Assembly (NCBI RefSeq): GCF_954871325.1
Contig: NC_088778.1
Span: 31,632,730 to 31,696,729 of the forward strand
Direction of reading: 5' to 3'
Origin: Gordionus sp. m RMFG-2023
Lineage: Eukaryota; Nematomorpha; Gordioida; Chordodea; Parachordodidae
DNA: 64,000 nt
Below are positions 24,582-36,660 of this stretch, piece by piece. Made by a program: the position numbers and the translations under genes. The stretch's first letter is position 1, and each line of letters starts with the position of its first letter. The notes under the pieces were generated by a model. The model was not told where the DNA came from and searched no databases. It saw nothing but the letters and a program-made list of their open reading frames with translations.

Positions 24582-26432
24582 CAGGCGCGTACGCAGCGGG
24601 GGGGGCAGGGGGACAAATCCCCCCCCACCCCCCAAAGCCAAAAAATGCAGATGCCGGATTATATTTTTCAAAAATATTATTGTTAATATTAATTTATATT
24701 TGTTATATTTATTCTTATCTCATATATACATATATTATTTTATTTATCACATTCATCTACTAAGTTATTTTATCAATCAATTTCGATTTCGTTTTCCTTG
24801 GCGTAATTTACCTATTATTTTCAAATTTTAGTGGCGTAATATTTATCTAAATTTCTAATAAAATAATAATTATCTCTGAAACTCCTTGTCCAACAGGGAG
24901 AAAAAAATTGCAAGCTTGTCCAACGAGATCGAGTCTCCGCCACAGTAACAGCTATTTTGGAGTTAGAAGAGCTGATTATTAATGCTATTACTGAAATATC
25001 ACAATGGCTTGAAAGAAATATTTCCTCAGAAGCAAGAAAATTATTGGATTCAATACTTATTCCAAATTTTTTTTCTCATTAGAATGTATTATTTAATTAT
25101 ACAACTATTTTATGAAATACTTTTAAAAACATAACATTGACTTGATTAAGAAGATGAGAATAGCGGAGAGCATTTTATTAGAACTCAAAGAAATAGAGCT
25201 AGTGTTGTTAAAGAATTTCATATTTTATATGTTATTGTTGAGTCAAAAGCAGAGCTATACGTGTTAAATATTTGTCCCCCTCGACTTGCAGCAAGCAAGC
25301 TCATCATCAAAACATTAATATAGGATCAGTAGAAGAGTATTATAAAACAAATGTCCCCTCTCCCAACCTTTTTCGTATGGTGATAGAAAAAAATATAAAT
25401 ATTTGTTATATTTTTATCATGAAGATGTTAAAATATCTTATGATGCCTTATTAGCTGAATAACTATGATTAAAAGATTAACTATGGTTGATACAGTCCCA
25501 AAAAATGCTATGGATGCTTTTTATTTCAAACAGATTTTAGATTATACTCCCAATTATTAAAATGGTTATATATATATTAGCAGCTCTTTAGTAAACTAAT
25601 GAGAGAACATTCACTTTTTTAAGAAGAATAACAGAGCCTTGCAGAGGTACCATTTGCAGGACCAGGCCCAGATTTTATTTTAAAATTTTTTCCGGCCCGG
25701 GTTTTTTTTAAAAAAATTTCAGGCCCGGCCCGGCTGGCTTAGCCCGAATTTTTTAAAATAAATTATATTTATTTTTGATATTTATAGCTAATAATGGCGA
25801 TTTCAAATATTTGGTTTTAAAATATACAACTCGGCTCGGATATTTTTTCTTAAAAAATTTTCAGGCCCAGCCCGGGTGTTTTTAAAAAAAAATTACGAGC
25901 CCGGCCCGGGTATATTTAAAAAAATTAAAATACGGTCCGGCTCAGGAACCGGGCCTGCAAGTCTGTGAAAAACATACCTATGAAATACAACATCTGAAAG
26001 TAGATTGAATGATTTGGATCTTTTGAATATTCATAGACATTTATTAACGCCAAGCAAGGATTGATAATTGAAAAATTAGCTCAAAACATACAAAATACAA
26101 TTATTCCTAAGAAACCTTTTCTGTATTAATTTATATTTACAACATTTAAATTTTTTATACTTTATATATTTTAAAAGCTCAAAAAATTCAAATTTTAATT
26201 TTGGGTCATTTAGGTGATTCATATCGTGGTTTATATTCACTTTATATTTTATGATTCACATTTAAATGCCGGTTTATATATATAATTTTTTTAATTCACA
26301 TTAGTTTAAAATTGTGTATTAGAAAAGTTATTAATCCTAATAAATTTATGCTTAGTATTTTTAATTAAAAATATTATTTCTTAAAAAAAATTATTATCCC
26401 CCCCCCAGACCAAATTCCTGCGTACGCGGCTG
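24582..26432 (+). mobile_element. hAT element (ZMYM1/DUF4371-like), copy 3
   Basis: 1851 bp, ends CAGGCGCGTACGCAGC and (reverse complement) CAGCCGCGTACGCAGG; perfect 8-bp duplication GCCACACC (24574-24581, 26433-26440). Same internal order as copy 1: a G/C-run hairpin near each end, transposase fragments (SEARKLLDSILIPNF, MRIAESILLELKEI), and the nested CAGAGACCTGCA MITE at the same site. Inactive by itself. Perfect duplication and intact ends make it one of the younger insertions here. Confidence 0.92.
25632..25967. mobile_element. GC-stepped MITE nested in hAT copy 3
   Basis: Ends CAGAGCCTTGCAGAGGTACC and (reverse complement) CACAGACTTGCAGGCCC, with alternating GGCCCGGCCC and A/T blocks. 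Flanks AGAATAA and AAAAACATACC are the same as around 7601-7917. Confidence 0.85.
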
Positions 26433-28300
26433 GCCACACCAATAATAGATGCTGGTTAATTTGCAGTAATAGCTATGACACTTAGGATGTTAACTCATAT
26501 CAGAATTTATTATGTTAGATAAATTGATAAAACAAAAATACTAAAAATCTTTAGAAGAAATTACTAATATATTGAAGCCTTGAGTCATTTACAGGCAAGG
26601 ATGCACATTAGAAATAAAACATTTTGTAACTATAAAATAAGAACCAGTGTGATATGATGAAAGCAATTAAGATTTTATATATTATTGTTTCACTGCCTCT
26701 AGTTAGTATATTATATCTTATAATAATCGTAGTTTGTAATAATATCAAAAATATACTCGTATTAAAAATTTAACTCAAAACTGTTTTTCAAAGAAGAAAA
26801 AAAATAGTTTTTATGAAAACACGTAAAAAAAGAGAAGAAAAGATATCTAATTTATTACATTCATTGCGGGATGAATAATATATTTGTAATAATATTATTT
26901 AATAAATAGATGGCGTTAAAGAATTTAATGCAAATTAATATTTATATTTATTTTTAAAAGCATATATTAGTAAAATTTATTAAATATTAACTGTAATATA
27001 TTATATAACTGTCAAATACCTCTGTAAAAGTGGCATTTTACCTAATCTTTATAAACAATTATATATAATAGAGGATTATAAACTATATGTCTACCAATGA
27101 CATATCTACTTACTTTTATAAAGAAATCTCTTGTACTTATTTGGACCTTGAAAATATTTTTAGGAAGAGGCATGGTAATTAAATTTAAAAATGAATAATA
27201 TAGTTGATTAATGATTTTGAACTCGGTTAATTATAATATTAAATTTGTTAATTTCCCTTAATAAATGATTAAATTATTTAATTAGGGTTATATAATAATT
27301 TTAATAATAAAAGATTATGATTCAACTGTTAATGCAAAATTAATATTTAGTGAGTGATATAGATATTCTATTTTTAAACACAGAATTTGATTGCAAGCTG
27401 ACATAGTGAAAATATAATTTATATGTATTAATCTAATCTAATAATTAAAATAGTATTCATTTTAAAAATTTAGATGGTCTTAATAATTAATAAATTAGTT
27501 CAAGGGGTCAAGGAGCCATTGAAAATAATTTTTTTCTTCAGGGGACTATTAAAATTTTTCAGGGAGCTCAGGGCCCCTGCGCGCCCTCCCCTAGTCACGC
27601 CACTGCTTACATTGGAAGTTTCTAGAAATGATCCTAACTGACCTTCAATTTATTGAATGTCGGTTTCTCTGTGTTCTAGGATAAATCATAAAATAATTTT
27701 ATTCTTTCTTTTTTTTATATATTTTTTAATGATTATTCATTTATAATATTTTTATAAAATTTATTCTAAATAATAAATAATTATGATCCAACTGAAGGAA
27801 ATTGCAGTTACAACCGCTGATTTATTAAAATATCTTTCCCTATTTATAATTACATGACCCAGGCGCGTAACCAATGGGGGAAAAGGGGAAATTCCCCCCC
27901 CCCCCCATCGCAAATTTGACTATTTTCATATATATCATTTTAAGCTAATAAAAATTTTACCCCCACCCCCAGACCCCCCCCCACAAATCAAAATTTTACA
28001 AATATTTGAATATCAATTTTCCAACATATTATTCAAAAATATTAATAAAATGTAAAAATATTTAGTCAAAGAGATTGAAATCAAACGATAATTTATAAAT
28101 AAGGCTGAGCATGAAAAAAAGTAATGTGTCGTTAGTAGCGATAGCATTATTGAATTCAATTGATCAATCAGAGTTTATCATTGCTGCTAGTTGCATCAAT
28201 AAATTATTTTTAGCTCACTACTTTGTAGAAATTTACAAAAACCAAATTTAGATTTGGTTCAAGTTAATGATTTAGCGGAAAATATACATGAACATTATCT

Positions 28301-30402
28301 TAAAAGAAATAAAAGAAAGGACCTATGTCAACTATTACTATTTAAATTTAAATCAAATTTATTACTATATATTTTTTATCTAAAAACATTATATATATAT
28401 ATATATAAAGTTAATTGAACATATTAAATAATCAACTTAAATAGTTAATATATAAAATAAACAATATTCAAATTTAAATCAATCAACATTCCCCCTCTTC
28501 TACAAAGAACTAATCTTCTTCTCAGCAGTCATCGAGAGCTTGTTGTCCCAGAAGTTTTTTCCCGTTTACTCGGTTTCATCTTGGTTAGCACATAAGTCTC
28601 AAATGTTCTCGTAGGCTTGATTCTATCACGTAGGTTTGATAAATCGTTTATTAGAGTTGCGTGAGTTTGTACGTTTTTTGTAGGCTTGAATCAATCGCGT
28701 AGGTTTGATAAAATCGTTGAACGTTATCGTTGGTTTGATATCCTTATCGTATGTTGTTCACATTTCTCAAAATTGTTATTATCATGTTTCATAATTAATC
28801 CAGTCGAATATTGGAATTTGGAATAAGTCGGAATATGTAATTTGGAATAGTTGATCAAATCAAATATATGAATAATATGCACGAATAAAATTTTGAATTT
28901 CGGAACAATAAAATATGTAATAAGGAATGATAATTTAAGGAATAAGGAATAAAATCCAAAATAAGGAATGATAAATGATTATTATATTATTTTTTAGGTG
29001 TTAAGTTAATCATAGCGTTTTATACTTTTAGCGTTTTATGCGTTTTATATTTTTAGCGTTTTATATTTTTTGCGTTTTACATTTTTTAGCATTTCCATAT
29101 TTAATTAGTAGCGTTTTAATATTTAATTTATTTTTATTTATTTTCAATCTCCGAGGTTAAAATATGCAAATATTATGCACATTTCCCTCTCTTAAAAAAA
29201 ATTTAAAATTTCACACAATATTTTTCTAAAATAATGATGTTTAATTTTTACATAACCTTTTGTCTTCAAAAGCTTTATTTCAAAAACATTTTTATCATAT
29301 TAAGTATTACTTATAAGGTTATTTAAATCAATCCCTTTTAATTCATATGTTTTAATTACACTTTAATATCATTGGTCTCACAAAATAGAATTCATAACCT
29401 ATCGTTCAACTTCCATATCAGTTCTTCCTAGGTTGTCACATTAGGTTAGGTGCTGGTTATCATATTCCAGTCCAACATCCAGAGCCGGGACACCATGAAG
29501 AAAGAAGCTTTTTGCATGAAAGAACGTGCTAACATCTCCATAGATTAGGCATTGGTCATATCAATAGATTAGGCAGTCACAATAAATAAGGTAGTCATAA
29601 TAGGTAGTCATCTCCATAGGTTAAGCAGTCTCCATAGGTTAGATAGTCATAGTAGATTAGGTAGTCACAATAGATAAGGTAGTCATAATAGGTAGTCATC
29701 TCCATAGGTTAAGCAATCGTCACAATAGGTAGTCATATAAATAGAGTCATCTCAATGGATTAAGCAATCGTCACAATAGGTAGTCAAATCAATAAATAAG
29801 GTAGTCATCAATTTCAAATTTAATTTATACTTTTTTATTTTAATTTTAGGCAAATTTTCTATATTTTATTCTTTTTTTTTTTTTACAAAAACATAACAGG
29901 GCGCCATAAAAGAAACAAGAAGTTAACAAGTTATATTTATTCTAAATAAAATTTATTTACCTTTTATAATTTTGTAAATTTGGATAAAATTTTGACTATC
30001 GAAAAGAAAAGTCAAAAAAATTTTATATGTCCTTTTATCATCTCCAATATCGAACGACGAATTTGATAAGTAATTCCATTACCTTTTATTTTTACAAAAG
30101 AATTCAAGGTAAGGATATTTTAAACTTTTATTATTTTACTTTGTTTTATATTTTTTTTTTAAAAAAAAGAAAGAAAAACGAAAAAACGTACCACCTTAAC
30201 CTGGGCACCATAAAAGAAATTAAAGAAAGGACTTATGTCAACTATTACTATTTAAATTTAAATCAAATTTATTACTATATATTTTTTATCTAAAAACATT
30301 ATATATATATATATATATATAAAGTTAATTGAACATATTAAATAATCAACTTAAATAGTTAATATATAAAATAAACAATATTCAAATTTAAATCAATCAA
30401 CA
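28301..30402 (-). mobile_element. Small non-coding LTR retroelement B
   Basis: LTRs of 188 bp (28301-28488) and 192 bp (30211-30402) are nearly identical, with a perfect 5-bp duplication TATCT (28296-28300, 30403-30407). On the minus strand a primer-site-like TGGTGCCCAGGTTAAGG directly follows the first LTR and a purine tract AGAAGAGGGGGAA directly precedes the second. The 1.72 kb interior has no gag or pol. It holds repeat clusters: CGTAGGTTTGATAAATCG-like (28605-28740), GCGTTTTATATTTTTA-like (29015-29105) and ATAGGTAGTCAT-like (29540-29815). Structurally complete but non-autonomous; close LTR match implies a fairly recent insertion. Confidence 0.88.
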
Positions 30403-31376
30403 TATCTAGACGTTGAATCGAAGGCTAAATTTTATGATATAATACTAATTAAACCTCGTCTAGCACCTAGGCCATTTTTGAGATGAAAATAAATATTGGC
30501 TCAACTGAAGAATATTCTAAAATATCCATTTTCATCCCATTCTTAGATACTTTTTTATAGCAAATAAAAGTACGGGTTTTAGATAAAAAACAAGTCTTTA
30601 GCAATCTTCAAGTTTTATTACCCAAAGATCCTTCTTCATTTTCTAATGCCACTATTGGTAAAATTAAATATTTAGAAAAATTTTATTCCTATGAGATTGA
30701 TACTGAAATAAATTTAATCAGTGAATTCGAATTGTGGTATAAATATTTATACGTTTAGCTATTTTACCTGAGCATGCTATTGATGCGCTCAATCGGTGTA
30801 AAGAAACCTTGGCTCAATTTCCTAATATTTCGAAGTTGTTTTATATTCATGCATGTTTGCCTATTACAACATGTACGAATGAAAGGACTTTTTCCAACTT
30901 GAGAAGGTTGAAAACATATTTACGAAGTACTGAATCTCGGCTAAATGGGTTAGCTCTGTTAAATATACACAGAGATTTGGTTCCAAAGACAAACGAAATA
31001 ATTAAAAATCTTGTATTTGATAAGAAGTTAAAAAAAACTTGTTAATTTAATTATTTTCTAGTCAATATTTTAAACTACTATTAGTATTTTCAATAAAAAA
31101 AATTATATTCTACTTATATTGTATGAGAATTTAAGCTGAGGCTAGTTTTTAAAGCAAATTTTATAAAAAAAATGACATTACACTTTATTTCAACTTTACA
31201 TATAAATAAACCTTTACATTTAAAAAAACTTTATTAAATATAATATACCTAACTTGAAATAATAAAAAAGAGGCTTGTAATATCCTATCCATAAGCACGA
31301 ATTAGTAAATAATAGTTAAAAATAGAAATATAATTATTATTAAATTATTCATAATTTAATAGAATAGCTAAATAAG

Positions 31377-31446
31377 ACCCGGGCGAAGACCGGGGGAAAG
31401 CTGGCCGAAGGCCAGGTAAAAGGGGTTTGGGGGCGAAGCCCCCGAA
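31377..31446. repeat. Three GAA-loop mini-hairpins near the hAT right end
   Basis: Three short palindromes in a row: CCCGGGCGAAGACCGGG, CTGGCCGAAGGCCAG and GGGGGCGAAGCCCCC. The GCGAAGC core is known to fold into an unusually stable DNA mini-hairpin. The cluster is 40-110 bp inside the element's right end. Confidence 0.75.
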
Positions 31447-31551
31447 AATTTCCCCCCCCCTATAAGAAAATCCTGGATACGCCACTGACATGACCTGATA
31501 AAAAATGATCTAATTTTACTTAAAGCCATTTTTAATAAATCTCAACCCTAA

Positions 31552-32310
31552 CTACCAATGTAAAATTCCCGGGAATTTTGAAATCAAAATTTTCTCCAGG
31601 GAATATAGGGAATTTTTTAAAAATGTTCTAAATTGGCTAAAAATGGAAAAATTTTGACAATTTTTAGCCTAAAATGAGTCTACTTGACTAAATTAGATAT
31701 GCTGGGTGCCAGTCCTACTCGTAAAAACCAAAAAAGAAATCTTATACTTCAATATCTTAATTTTTGATTCATTGACTTTAATCTAGTTAAAATTTACACA
31801 TTTGATGTTCTCGTTTTTTATTTCAGATAGATCCATTTTAAGAGAGAAAATCCTAGAGTATTACTTATAAAGTTAAATAATTTTAATATTGAAAAATTTT
31901 CTCAGCTTGTTACAAAAGTATTACTAAAATTTTCAAAAACTTAGCATATTAAAAATGTTATCATTTTTTTATATTTTAAACATATCTATTTAAAAGAGAG
32001 ATTATATTCTTGAAAAGTATGTTACTTAAGAGTTATAAATATTACCTTAAAAATATAAATGTAAAAATTATTAACTAAATATGTGTAATTCAAAATATTA
32101 AGTTAATCTTTATAAGAAGGATATTAAATAAAATGAGCTGATATAAAATATGGTATATGGATAATCTTTTTGTAAGTAATTTTGAAACTTCTTTCTAATG
32201 ATATTCTAAAATATTAGAAATTAATAATAAAAAAATATTCCTTTTAAATTTTAATTGGAATTTTGAATTTCGTTCAAATTCCCGGGAACTTTTCCGGCTT
32301 TTACATTAGT
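31552..32310. mobile_element. hAT-like MITE with CCCGGGAA ends
   Basis: 759 bp; ends CTACCAATGTAAAATTCCCG and (reverse complement) ACTAATGTAAAAGCCGG; perfect 8-bp duplication AACCCTAA (31544-31551, 32311-32318). No coding region. Lies 57 bp right of the large hAT pile. Confidence 0.8.
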
Positions 32311-33342
32311 AACCCTAACCCATATCTCTCAAATCTTTAAATTTAAACCGAACCCATAACTCTTTAACTTTTACTAATGATCCTATCCTTACTTTTTAGA
32401 CACATGTTTAATTTCAAATATATTTCATTTTATTATCCAATAAATAAATAAAGAATGATTTACAAACAAAAATATAGAATTACAAAAACGAATCATTATG
32501 TGATAAATGGAATGTGAAACATTTTAATAATTTGTTTCAATTTTTTTTAAAAAAAAAATATATATATAAATATATTTAAATAAATATTTAATTTATTTTT
32601 CAAGGTATTTTAAACGATATCGATCGGTAATACATTAAATTATGATAAAATATAAAATTGGTTAAAGAATTTTAAATTTAATTTTGTATACTATTTTTTC
32701 TAAGCTAGAGAGAGAGGGGAGGGGGCTTATATCATAAATATGAAGCTAGAGACCTGAATAGCCCTCCCGGTCGATCAGAAACCCCAAAAAAAATTCAAAA
32801 AATTAATATAACTAACCGGGTCGAGTCGGATGATTTATATTAATAAAAATCGAATTATACTATATTAAAATTTTAATAGGCCATCCCCAGACATTAAAAT
32901 TTCGATATATATATTTCAATTTTAAATCATTAACTAAGGGCGATTTTTAGATTTTGAAAATCCGATTCACAGGAATTGTATTTCGGCAATAGAGTAGCCA
33001 AACTGTAAATTTCAAACAATTTTGCAATGAACTTTAGAAACTACTCCTAATTTATATTTATTTTTACGTGGATTTTTCATAGAAATTGGCTGAAATTAAC
33101 AGGGTAAATACTCTGCACATGCTAGAATATATTTCCGGTTAAATCGGTTTTTAAAATTTTTTTAAATCGTCCTCGGTAAAGGATTTAAAATCAAGAGATT
33201 CCAAATCCCTCCAAGTATTCACGACATATATATTATTTATTTTTTTGATTTTCGAGCTAACATTTTGAATTGATAACCATTAGAAAATATTTTATAATAT
33301 GGTCTATTTTCTTTAAATTTTAAGAGCTGTTTAACTAAAAAC

Positions 33343-33553
33343 TAGTGTTGTTAAACGGCTCGATTAGAACCGATTTTCAAAAAGGGCTAACTCAATATTT
33401 TAGCCAGAAAAATATTATCTAAGCCTCGAGATTTAGTTAATAGATGTTCGACTCTTTGTGCCAATTTTGAAACAAAATCTTAAGGTATTACATAATATTT
33501 TTCCTAATGCTCTTTTTAAAAATCTGCTCAAAATGAGCCATTTAAGAACACTA
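33343..33553. mobile_element. TAGTGTTG-type palindromic hAT MITE
   Basis: 211 bp, ends TAGTGTTGTTAAACGGCTCG / GAGCCATTTAAGAACACTA; 8-bp flanks CTAAAAAC and CTAGAAAC (33335-33342, 33554-33561) differ at one base. Confidence 0.87.
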
Positions 33554-34628
33554 CTAGAAACACTAAAACTTCGATTAAAATAAGCAACAAAATTAAGGGG
33601 GAAAAAATAAATAAGTTATTTATGATATGATCTTTAGATAAAAAATACCATATATATAGATATATCAAAGCTACAGTTTGAAATGTGGAATTTTTTTTTT
33701 AAAAAGAAGATTTTTGAGAATATACTTAAACATGATTTAGATATAAATTTTAATAAAGTATTCCTGATCTTGAAAAAAATTATCTTGATGAAAATTTGAA
33801 GGGAGGTGGGAGGGGGGGGGGGGAGAGAATATATAATAATATTCAGACTCCGAATAATTTGATTTATAAAACGGTTGTTATAAATATGGATGGACATAAA
33901 ATTAAGATATATAATGCTTTATTGACATTGGGGGGAGGGGGGGGGGATAATAGATATAGATAAAAGCATTTAAAATAGGGTAATAAGGAAATTCGCCTAA
34001 AAAATTAACCGGCTCTAGGCCAGGCCGGATAAATGGTAATAATATCTAGCAGGCCCTAAACTGGTGGTAGAAATATCTAAATAAGGGGCTGACAGGGCCG
34101 TCAATCTAAATCTTGACGGGCCATAACCGGCCCGGGTTTTGCAGATTCTTAATATGAACCCTATAACTTTGACTCACTATAGAAAAAATATCAAGGTTAT
34201 TCTGTTTTATAAGTTTAAAAAGAAACAAATTAAAAAAAATATATAAAAGCAAATTTAATTAAAACTTTCCTTATGACATAAAATTTTCTACGAAAATAAA
34301 ATGATTGATATTTTAATTATTTCCTTAAAAAAAATAAATTTTTTTTTTTTTTAAAAAAAAAGAGAAATATTTTAATAATATTAAATTTTTTTTTTAAACC
34401 AATTTGATATAAAAATTTAATTATGAGTTTTACCTTAGAGACTTTTGCACAAAAAAAAATTGTTATTACTTTTTCCTTAATTTGTCGATTCATAATCGTA
34501 AATTAAAAAAAAAAATTTTTTCAATTAGAGAAAAGATGTTTCGAAGAATTTAATGTATATTTTCTTATAATATAGAGCCAATTTAGTGTTGTTGCAATAT
34601 GCCGACCAACATCATACATCATTATCAC

Positions 34629-34990
34629 GAGGGTTGTTAAATGGCTCAATTTGAGCCTATTTTTAGCAGAGTTGTTAAAAGATACTTTTTAAATGGATCT
34701 AGATACAGATACAACGTCTAAAATAATATCTAGATACAGATTATTTAATCAAAAATCTATCTAGATACAGATACCACATTTTTATATCTAGATCCTTTAA
34801 CAACTCTGATTTTTAGAAACGGCTACCTTAGCATTTCAACCAGAAAAATATTCCCAAAGCCTTGAGATTTCGCTAATTGATGTCTAGAACCTCTGTGCCA
34901 TTTATGAGAAAAATTTTCAGCTTGAGTATTATTATTCTAGATAAAATATTGAGTTAGCCGTTTTTAAAAATCGGCTCAAATCGAGTCGTT
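34629..34990. mobile_element. TAGTGTTG-type MITE split by another MITE
   Basis: Left part GGGTTGTTAAATGGCTC at about 34631, right part AATATTGAGTTAGCCGTTTT to CGAGTCGTTACTA at about 34990. A 142-bp MITE is inserted at 34667-34808. Ends are eroded and no target duplication is left. Confidence 0.75.
34667..34808. mobile_element. Nested CAGAGTTGTTAAA hAT MITE
   Basis: 142 bp, ends CAGAGTTGTTAAAAGATAC / GATCCTTTAACAACTCTG; perfect 8-bp duplication ATTTTTAG (34659-34666, 34809-34816). The interior repeats ATCTAGATACAGAT three times. Inserted into an older MITE. Confidence 0.88.
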
Positions 34991-36489
34991 ACTAAGCCGA
35001 ATTCAAGGAATTTATAACCGAGATCAATTATTTAATCTGGATGAAAAATATTTAAAAACTAAACGGGTATCTGTTAGTAAGGAGTGAGATTAAAGTTAGA
35101 AGAGATTATGGGGTTAGGAAATTAAGAAATACTAAAAAATGGTTTTTTTAATTATAGAATTAATCAGTTTCATTTAAAATCGCTGTCAAATCTGACAAGT
35201 CATGTGATTGTAAATTGGACGAATAGAAATTTAAATAAAACGGCTGTTTAGTTGAACGGTAATCAATTCAAAATTCGGGATAATTGCGGGAACGCTAGCA
35301 AATCAAGGTCCTCTTTAAAAATTTGGGTTGGTATATCGCCCGAAGAAAAATTCCTGATACGTATATTTATTATGTTGAGAAAAGAATGTTAATAGTTAAG
35401 TTCCAAATATATTATCTGAAGAAAAAAAGTAATGATTCCAAATTGTTAATTTTGCTAAAATTAATTCAAGAGAGTGCTGCAAATTTTAAATTTCTTTTGA
35501 AGGTCTTTTACATCTTATAGAGTTAGACTATATTGTAAAATTTTCTTAAAATCTAAGAATATTACATTTTGTAATGCGACAAAAGTTTGACGTAAAATGG
35601 ACGATGCGATGGGTAAACTATAAAAAAAAAGAAAGAATGGGGGTTCTTATAGTAAAGTTTTGAAAGGTATAAAAAAAACAGTCTCATGTGTATATTTAAC
35701 CGGTTTGTAGAAGTAGAGTTTTTGCAGTTTAAGGGACATTTTAAACGTTTAAACCACTCGAACAATTTGTATAAAATTTATAGGTATTATAAAGAATGTA
35801 TTTAATATAGAAATTGGATAATATTTAAGAAAATAAGGATCAGAAACATCTGAAAATTTGAATCCATATTTATGCTGAAGAAAGGATCCAATGTTTTCTG
35901 TTGAAATCTGATATCTGTAAAGTCTTTTATTTTAAACAAATAAAAATTGAGGCTACCCACACACCCCCCTTCCCACTCTGCTCATCCGGCAAAATTTAAA
36001 TCATAATTATTTAAAGTAATAAGCCTAAGGTAATAAGTTTTTTATAATAATTATTAAAATCATTTCTGTCAATGGGTTTATTTGAAGTAAACCTAACGCC
36101 TTCTAAAAAATTTAAGGAAAAAAAAATATCCGAATATCTTGAAAATCTATTCTCTTTGCTAAAAATCTTTGATGCGCCTTCTATGCCATAAATTACCCCA
36201 AAAAATAGAAAATTTATCTTTGTTCAGTTTGTGAAAACAAAGGCTAGATCCCATTTGCAAAAATGAGACTAAATTTTCGGCGTAATAATTTGTGCGATTT
36301 TAGACGAAATGTTTAAAATTATTAAAATATCATTTTCTAAACAAATATTTCTGTTATGTAATTTAATTTAATTTAATCGATAAAAATAAAATACAATATT
36401 TTCTACTTATTAACATTTTTTTAAAATAATTTTAACAAAACTATAGTTATCGAAATCAACTTTTTTTTTGTAAAATTGTTTTTTTTTAC

Positions 36490-36659
36490 CACTTTATCCT
36501 GGGGTTTGATGAACTCTGTCACCGCTTCTTCATATGGTTTAGGACTCCTGCAAAGTTTCTTCCAAGATTTACTATAGAATATAACTGGTCGCATAGTTAC
36601 TAGATTCAAATTTAATGTTTCGCGATTATTTTCTGCATATGCGAGTTTGCTATTAGACA
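36490..36659 (-). CDS. Orphan internal exon, product unknown
   Basis: A 170-bp minus-strand block is bounded by a good acceptor (GATTTAG) and a donor (GTG|GTAAAA). It reads SNSKLAYAENNRETLNLNL, then TMRPVIFYSKSWKKLCRS, then SPKPYEEAVTEFIKPQDKV. Amino-acid composition and codon use look coding rather than random A+T sequence. I recognise no domain and find no partner exon nearby, so it may belong to a gene with long introns or to a dead copy. It lies about 1.3 kb beyond the GPCR stop on the same strand; nothing ties the two together. Confidence 0.35.
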
Positions 36660-36660
36660 C

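Larger units (their letters stand above)
23853..27605. mobile_element. Element X, copy 1 (split by hAT copy 3)
   Basis: About 1.89 kb of its own sequence. Ends CAAGGGCGTCGCTAGCC and (reverse complement) CAGTGGCGTGACTAGGGG; flanking 8-mers CTTAATTT / CTTACATT agree at six positions, which fits a hAT-like 8-bp target duplication. No coding region is visible. GC-rich mini-hairpins (GGCCTACCGGCC, GGCCTTCGGCC) lie about 100 bp inside the left end. hAT copy 3 (24582-26432) is inserted in it. Matches copy 2 at 43697-45535 over its length. Non-autonomous DNA transposon of unrecognised family. Confidence 0.8.
27860..31487 (+). mobile_element. hAT element, second type, with LTR element inside
   Basis: 3628 bp overall, ends CAGGCGCGTAACCAATGGGG and (reverse complement) CAGTGGCGTATCCAGGATTT; perfect 8-bp duplication ACATGACC (27852-27859, 31488-31495). 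The plus-strand transposase C-terminal segment is at 30809-31045 (TNERTFSNLRRLKTYLRS, LNGLALLNIHRDLVPKTNE), preceded by shorter fragments from about 30410. The protein is related to but clearly different from that of copies 1-3. LTR element B (28301-30402) interrupts it. C/G runs lie close to each end. Confidence 0.9.
32319..36489. other. A+T-rich stretch with MITE fragments
   Basis: Apart from the MITEs listed separately: fragments of the GC-stepped family begin TAGAGACCTGAATAGCCC at about 32748 and lie at 33980-34150 (GGCCAGGCCGG, GGCCCGGGTTTTGCAGATT); G runs at 33812-33822 and 33930-33946; poly-T/A runs at 34330-34400 and 34500-34520. No gene is supported. A small minus-strand reading starting MSLKLQKLYFYKPVKY near 35730 is too short to call. 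Confidence 0.5.

Noticed and set aside
29540-29815. Regular short repeats considered as a CRISPR array
   Set aside because: Repeats are imperfect, lack uniform unique spacers and lie inside an LTR element in animal DNA.
30027-30293. 88-codon plus-strand frame
   Set aside because: Lies across the interior and LTR of retroelement B on the strand opposite to it; A+T-driven.
31544-32345. AACCCTAA motifs as interstitial telomere repeats
   Set aside because: The two exact copies are the target duplication of the 759-bp element; no array is present.
33634-33897. 87-codon minus-strand frame with poly-Pro
   Set aside because: The Pro run is a G homopolymer; the rest is Ile/Phe/Lys-rich as expected from A+T sequence.
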